Source: Arthrobacter sp. CDRTa11
Lineage (GTDB): Bacteria; Actinomycetota; Actinomycetes; Actinomycetales; Micrococcaceae
DNA: 64,000 nucleotides
Reading direction: 5' to 3'
NCBI RefSeq assembly: GCF_026427775.1
Contig: NZ_CP044532.1
Coordinates: 5,022,001 to 5,086,000, forward strand
The position numbers and the translations under genes were made by a program. This document shows positions 63,160-64,000 of this stretch, piece by piece (the first letter of the stretch is position 1; each line of letters begins with the position of its first letter). The notes beneath the pieces were generated by a model. It ran no database searches. It was not told where the DNA came from and saw only the letters and a program-made list of their open reading frames with translations.

Positions 63160-63786
63160 TCATTGGCCCCCAGAGATGCCCGCCAGCAGCTGCTCAAAAG
63201 GCAACGAGGCTGAGACAGCCGGCTTGGGTGCAGGCTGGCTGCCCTGAAGGAGGCCAGCGAACTCCCCAGCTGCCCGCGTGATCCGGTCCGAAAGCGGTGA
63301 GCTGCCCTCGTTGGTGTTTCCCCAGTCCTGCGGCCCGGCAAAGACACCCGTGGCTGCGATGCGGGTCCTCAAGTAGCTGAACAGCGGACGCATTGCGTAG
63401 TCCAGAACCATCTGGTGCCGGTCTGTGCCTCCCGTCGCACCCAGCAAGACTGCTTTTCCCCCCAGGGCTTTGGGGTCCAGGATGTCGATGAAGGACTTGA
63501 AGAGGCCGCTGTAGGACGCACTGAAGACCGGAGTGACGGCAATGATGCCGTGCGAGGCCTGCACGCCGGAAACAACATCAGCCAGCCGCGGGGCGGCGTA
63601 GCCGGTCACAAAGTTGTTCGCAATGTCCACAGCCAGGTCGCGGAGCTCAACAACGTCCGTGATTACCCGGTAGCCGGCTTCGGTGAGCTGGCGTTCTGCT
63701 GACGCTGCAAGTTGGTCAGCGAGCAGCCTGCTTGATGACGGAACGCCGAGGCCGGCTGAAAGAACGGTAATGCGGCGGGTTTCCAC
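63160..63786 (-). CDS. NADPH-dependent FMN reductase (CE1759 type)
   Basis: The 208-residue flavodoxin-like protein begins TRRITVLSAGLGVPSSSRLL (flavin phosphate loop) and has ASHGIIAVTPVFSASYSGLF and LGGKAVLLGATGGTDRHQMV. Such enzymes reduce FMN for monooxygenases such as LLM-class enzymes. GTG 63786 is chosen because CAGGAG lies 6 bases upstream; an ATG at 63831 would add 15 residues. It is downstream of a PhzF-like gene end on the same strand. Confidence 0.85.
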   Translation of the reverse strand: METRRITVLSAGLGVPSSSRLLADQLAASAERQLTEAGYRVITDVVELRDLAVDIANNFVTGYAAPRLADVVSGVQASHGIIAVTPVFSASYSGLFKSFIDILDPKALGGKAVLLGATGGTDRHQMVLDYAMRPLFSYLRTRIAATGVFAGPQDWGNTNEGSSPLSDRITRAAGEFAGLLQGSQPAPKPAVSASLPFEQLLAGISGGQ

Positions 63787-63886
63787 GGTCTGCTCCTGGT
63801 TAGGTTCAAAGTACACTAGATGCGTTTGCATGTACCTTGCTAACCGCAGCGCGTCAGCGTTTATTCCCCCGCCGGCGGTGCCTGAA

Positions 63887-64000
63887 CTAAAGGACCACAG
63901 ATCCGTGGATGCAGGTAGTGGAGCTTCCGCCTATCCAGATGTCGCCTTGCACGGAGTCCACACTTACCCGTCCCGCCCGGCCCAGCACCGTGCCCTGCGC
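63887..64000 (-). CDS. C-terminal end of a PhzF-family protein (cut by window edge)
   Basis: The reverse strand from base 64000 encodes 37 residues ending in TAG: AQGTVLGRAGRVSVDSVQGD then IWIGGSSTTCIHGSVVL. The G-T-x-L-G-R-x-G and I-W-I-G-G patterns match the C-termini of phenazine-biosynthesis-like PhzF isomerases. Most of the gene lies outside the window. Confidence 0.72.
   Translation of the reverse strand, partial: AQGTVLGRAGRVSVDSVQGDIWIGGSSTTCIHGSVVL

Overview
The window is high-GC actinobacterial DNA, most like Arthrobacter/Pseudarthrobacter (Micrococcaceae). The signs are strong GC bias at third codon positions, many GTG/TTG starts, a LigC-type ATP-dependent ligase, a DUF222/HNH gene, an orphan WXG100 protein, a class F sortase and a CsoR-CopZ-CopA copper operon. 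It is chromosomal: replicative helicase dnaB lies near the right end, and no phage, plasmid or IS genes were seen.

Layout. 0-4 kb: a cut IclR regulator divergent from an MHS-family transporter, then a broken DUF222/HNH gene. 4-16 kb: DNA ligase LigC, an LLM flavin oxidoreductase coupled to a GH13 enzyme, a second GH13 glucosidase, a LuxR regulator, a GH35 beta-galactosidase and a ROK regulator. 15.4-20 kb: a frameshifted methyltransferase, a gene-poor stretch, a Ser/Thr kinase coupled to a lipoprotein, and small conserved proteins.

20.1-40 kb is the most interesting part: an apparently complete island for methoxylated aromatic acids derived from lignin. It holds four tetrahydrofolate-dependent O-demethylase paralogues of the LigM/DesA (GcvT-like) family in two subtypes. 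It also holds a GalB-GalC-GalD set (LmbE-type hydratase, RraA-type aldolase, PrpF-type tautomerase), a type I extradiol dioxygenase and an aldehyde dehydrogenase. An MFS carrier, MetF and PurU for recycling the methyl carried on tetrahydrofolate, a PadR regulator and a five-gene Liv-type ABC importer complete it. In the inferred scheme the demethylases strip methyl groups onto THF, MetF and PurU (with FolD from elsewhere) return THF and release formate, the dioxygenase opens the ring, the dehydrogenase oxidises the semialdehyde, and GalD/GalB/GalC give pyruvate and oxaloacetate. A shared 32-bp motif lies at the galB/demethylase divergent promoter and over the Liv operon promoter, and a 10-bp dyad covers the metF promoter.

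40-53 kb: a MoaD-like protein overlapping a BNR-repeat protein, a secreted repeat protein with a class F sortase, a universal stress protein, the copper operon with two palindromic operators, WXG100, and several membrane transporters. 53-64 kb: DoxX, a 1463-residue secreted enzyme fusing an SGNH esterase to a PL11 rhamnogalacturonan lyase, a double-hotdog thioesterase, dnaB with DnaA-box-like 9-mers upstream, two tandem L7/L12-like small membrane proteins, a zinc-ribbon protein, an FMN reductase, and the C-terminal end of a PhzF-like protein cut by the right edge.

A recurrent pattern is that several genes end in triple tandem repeats of 17-19 bp that start at or span the stop codon.
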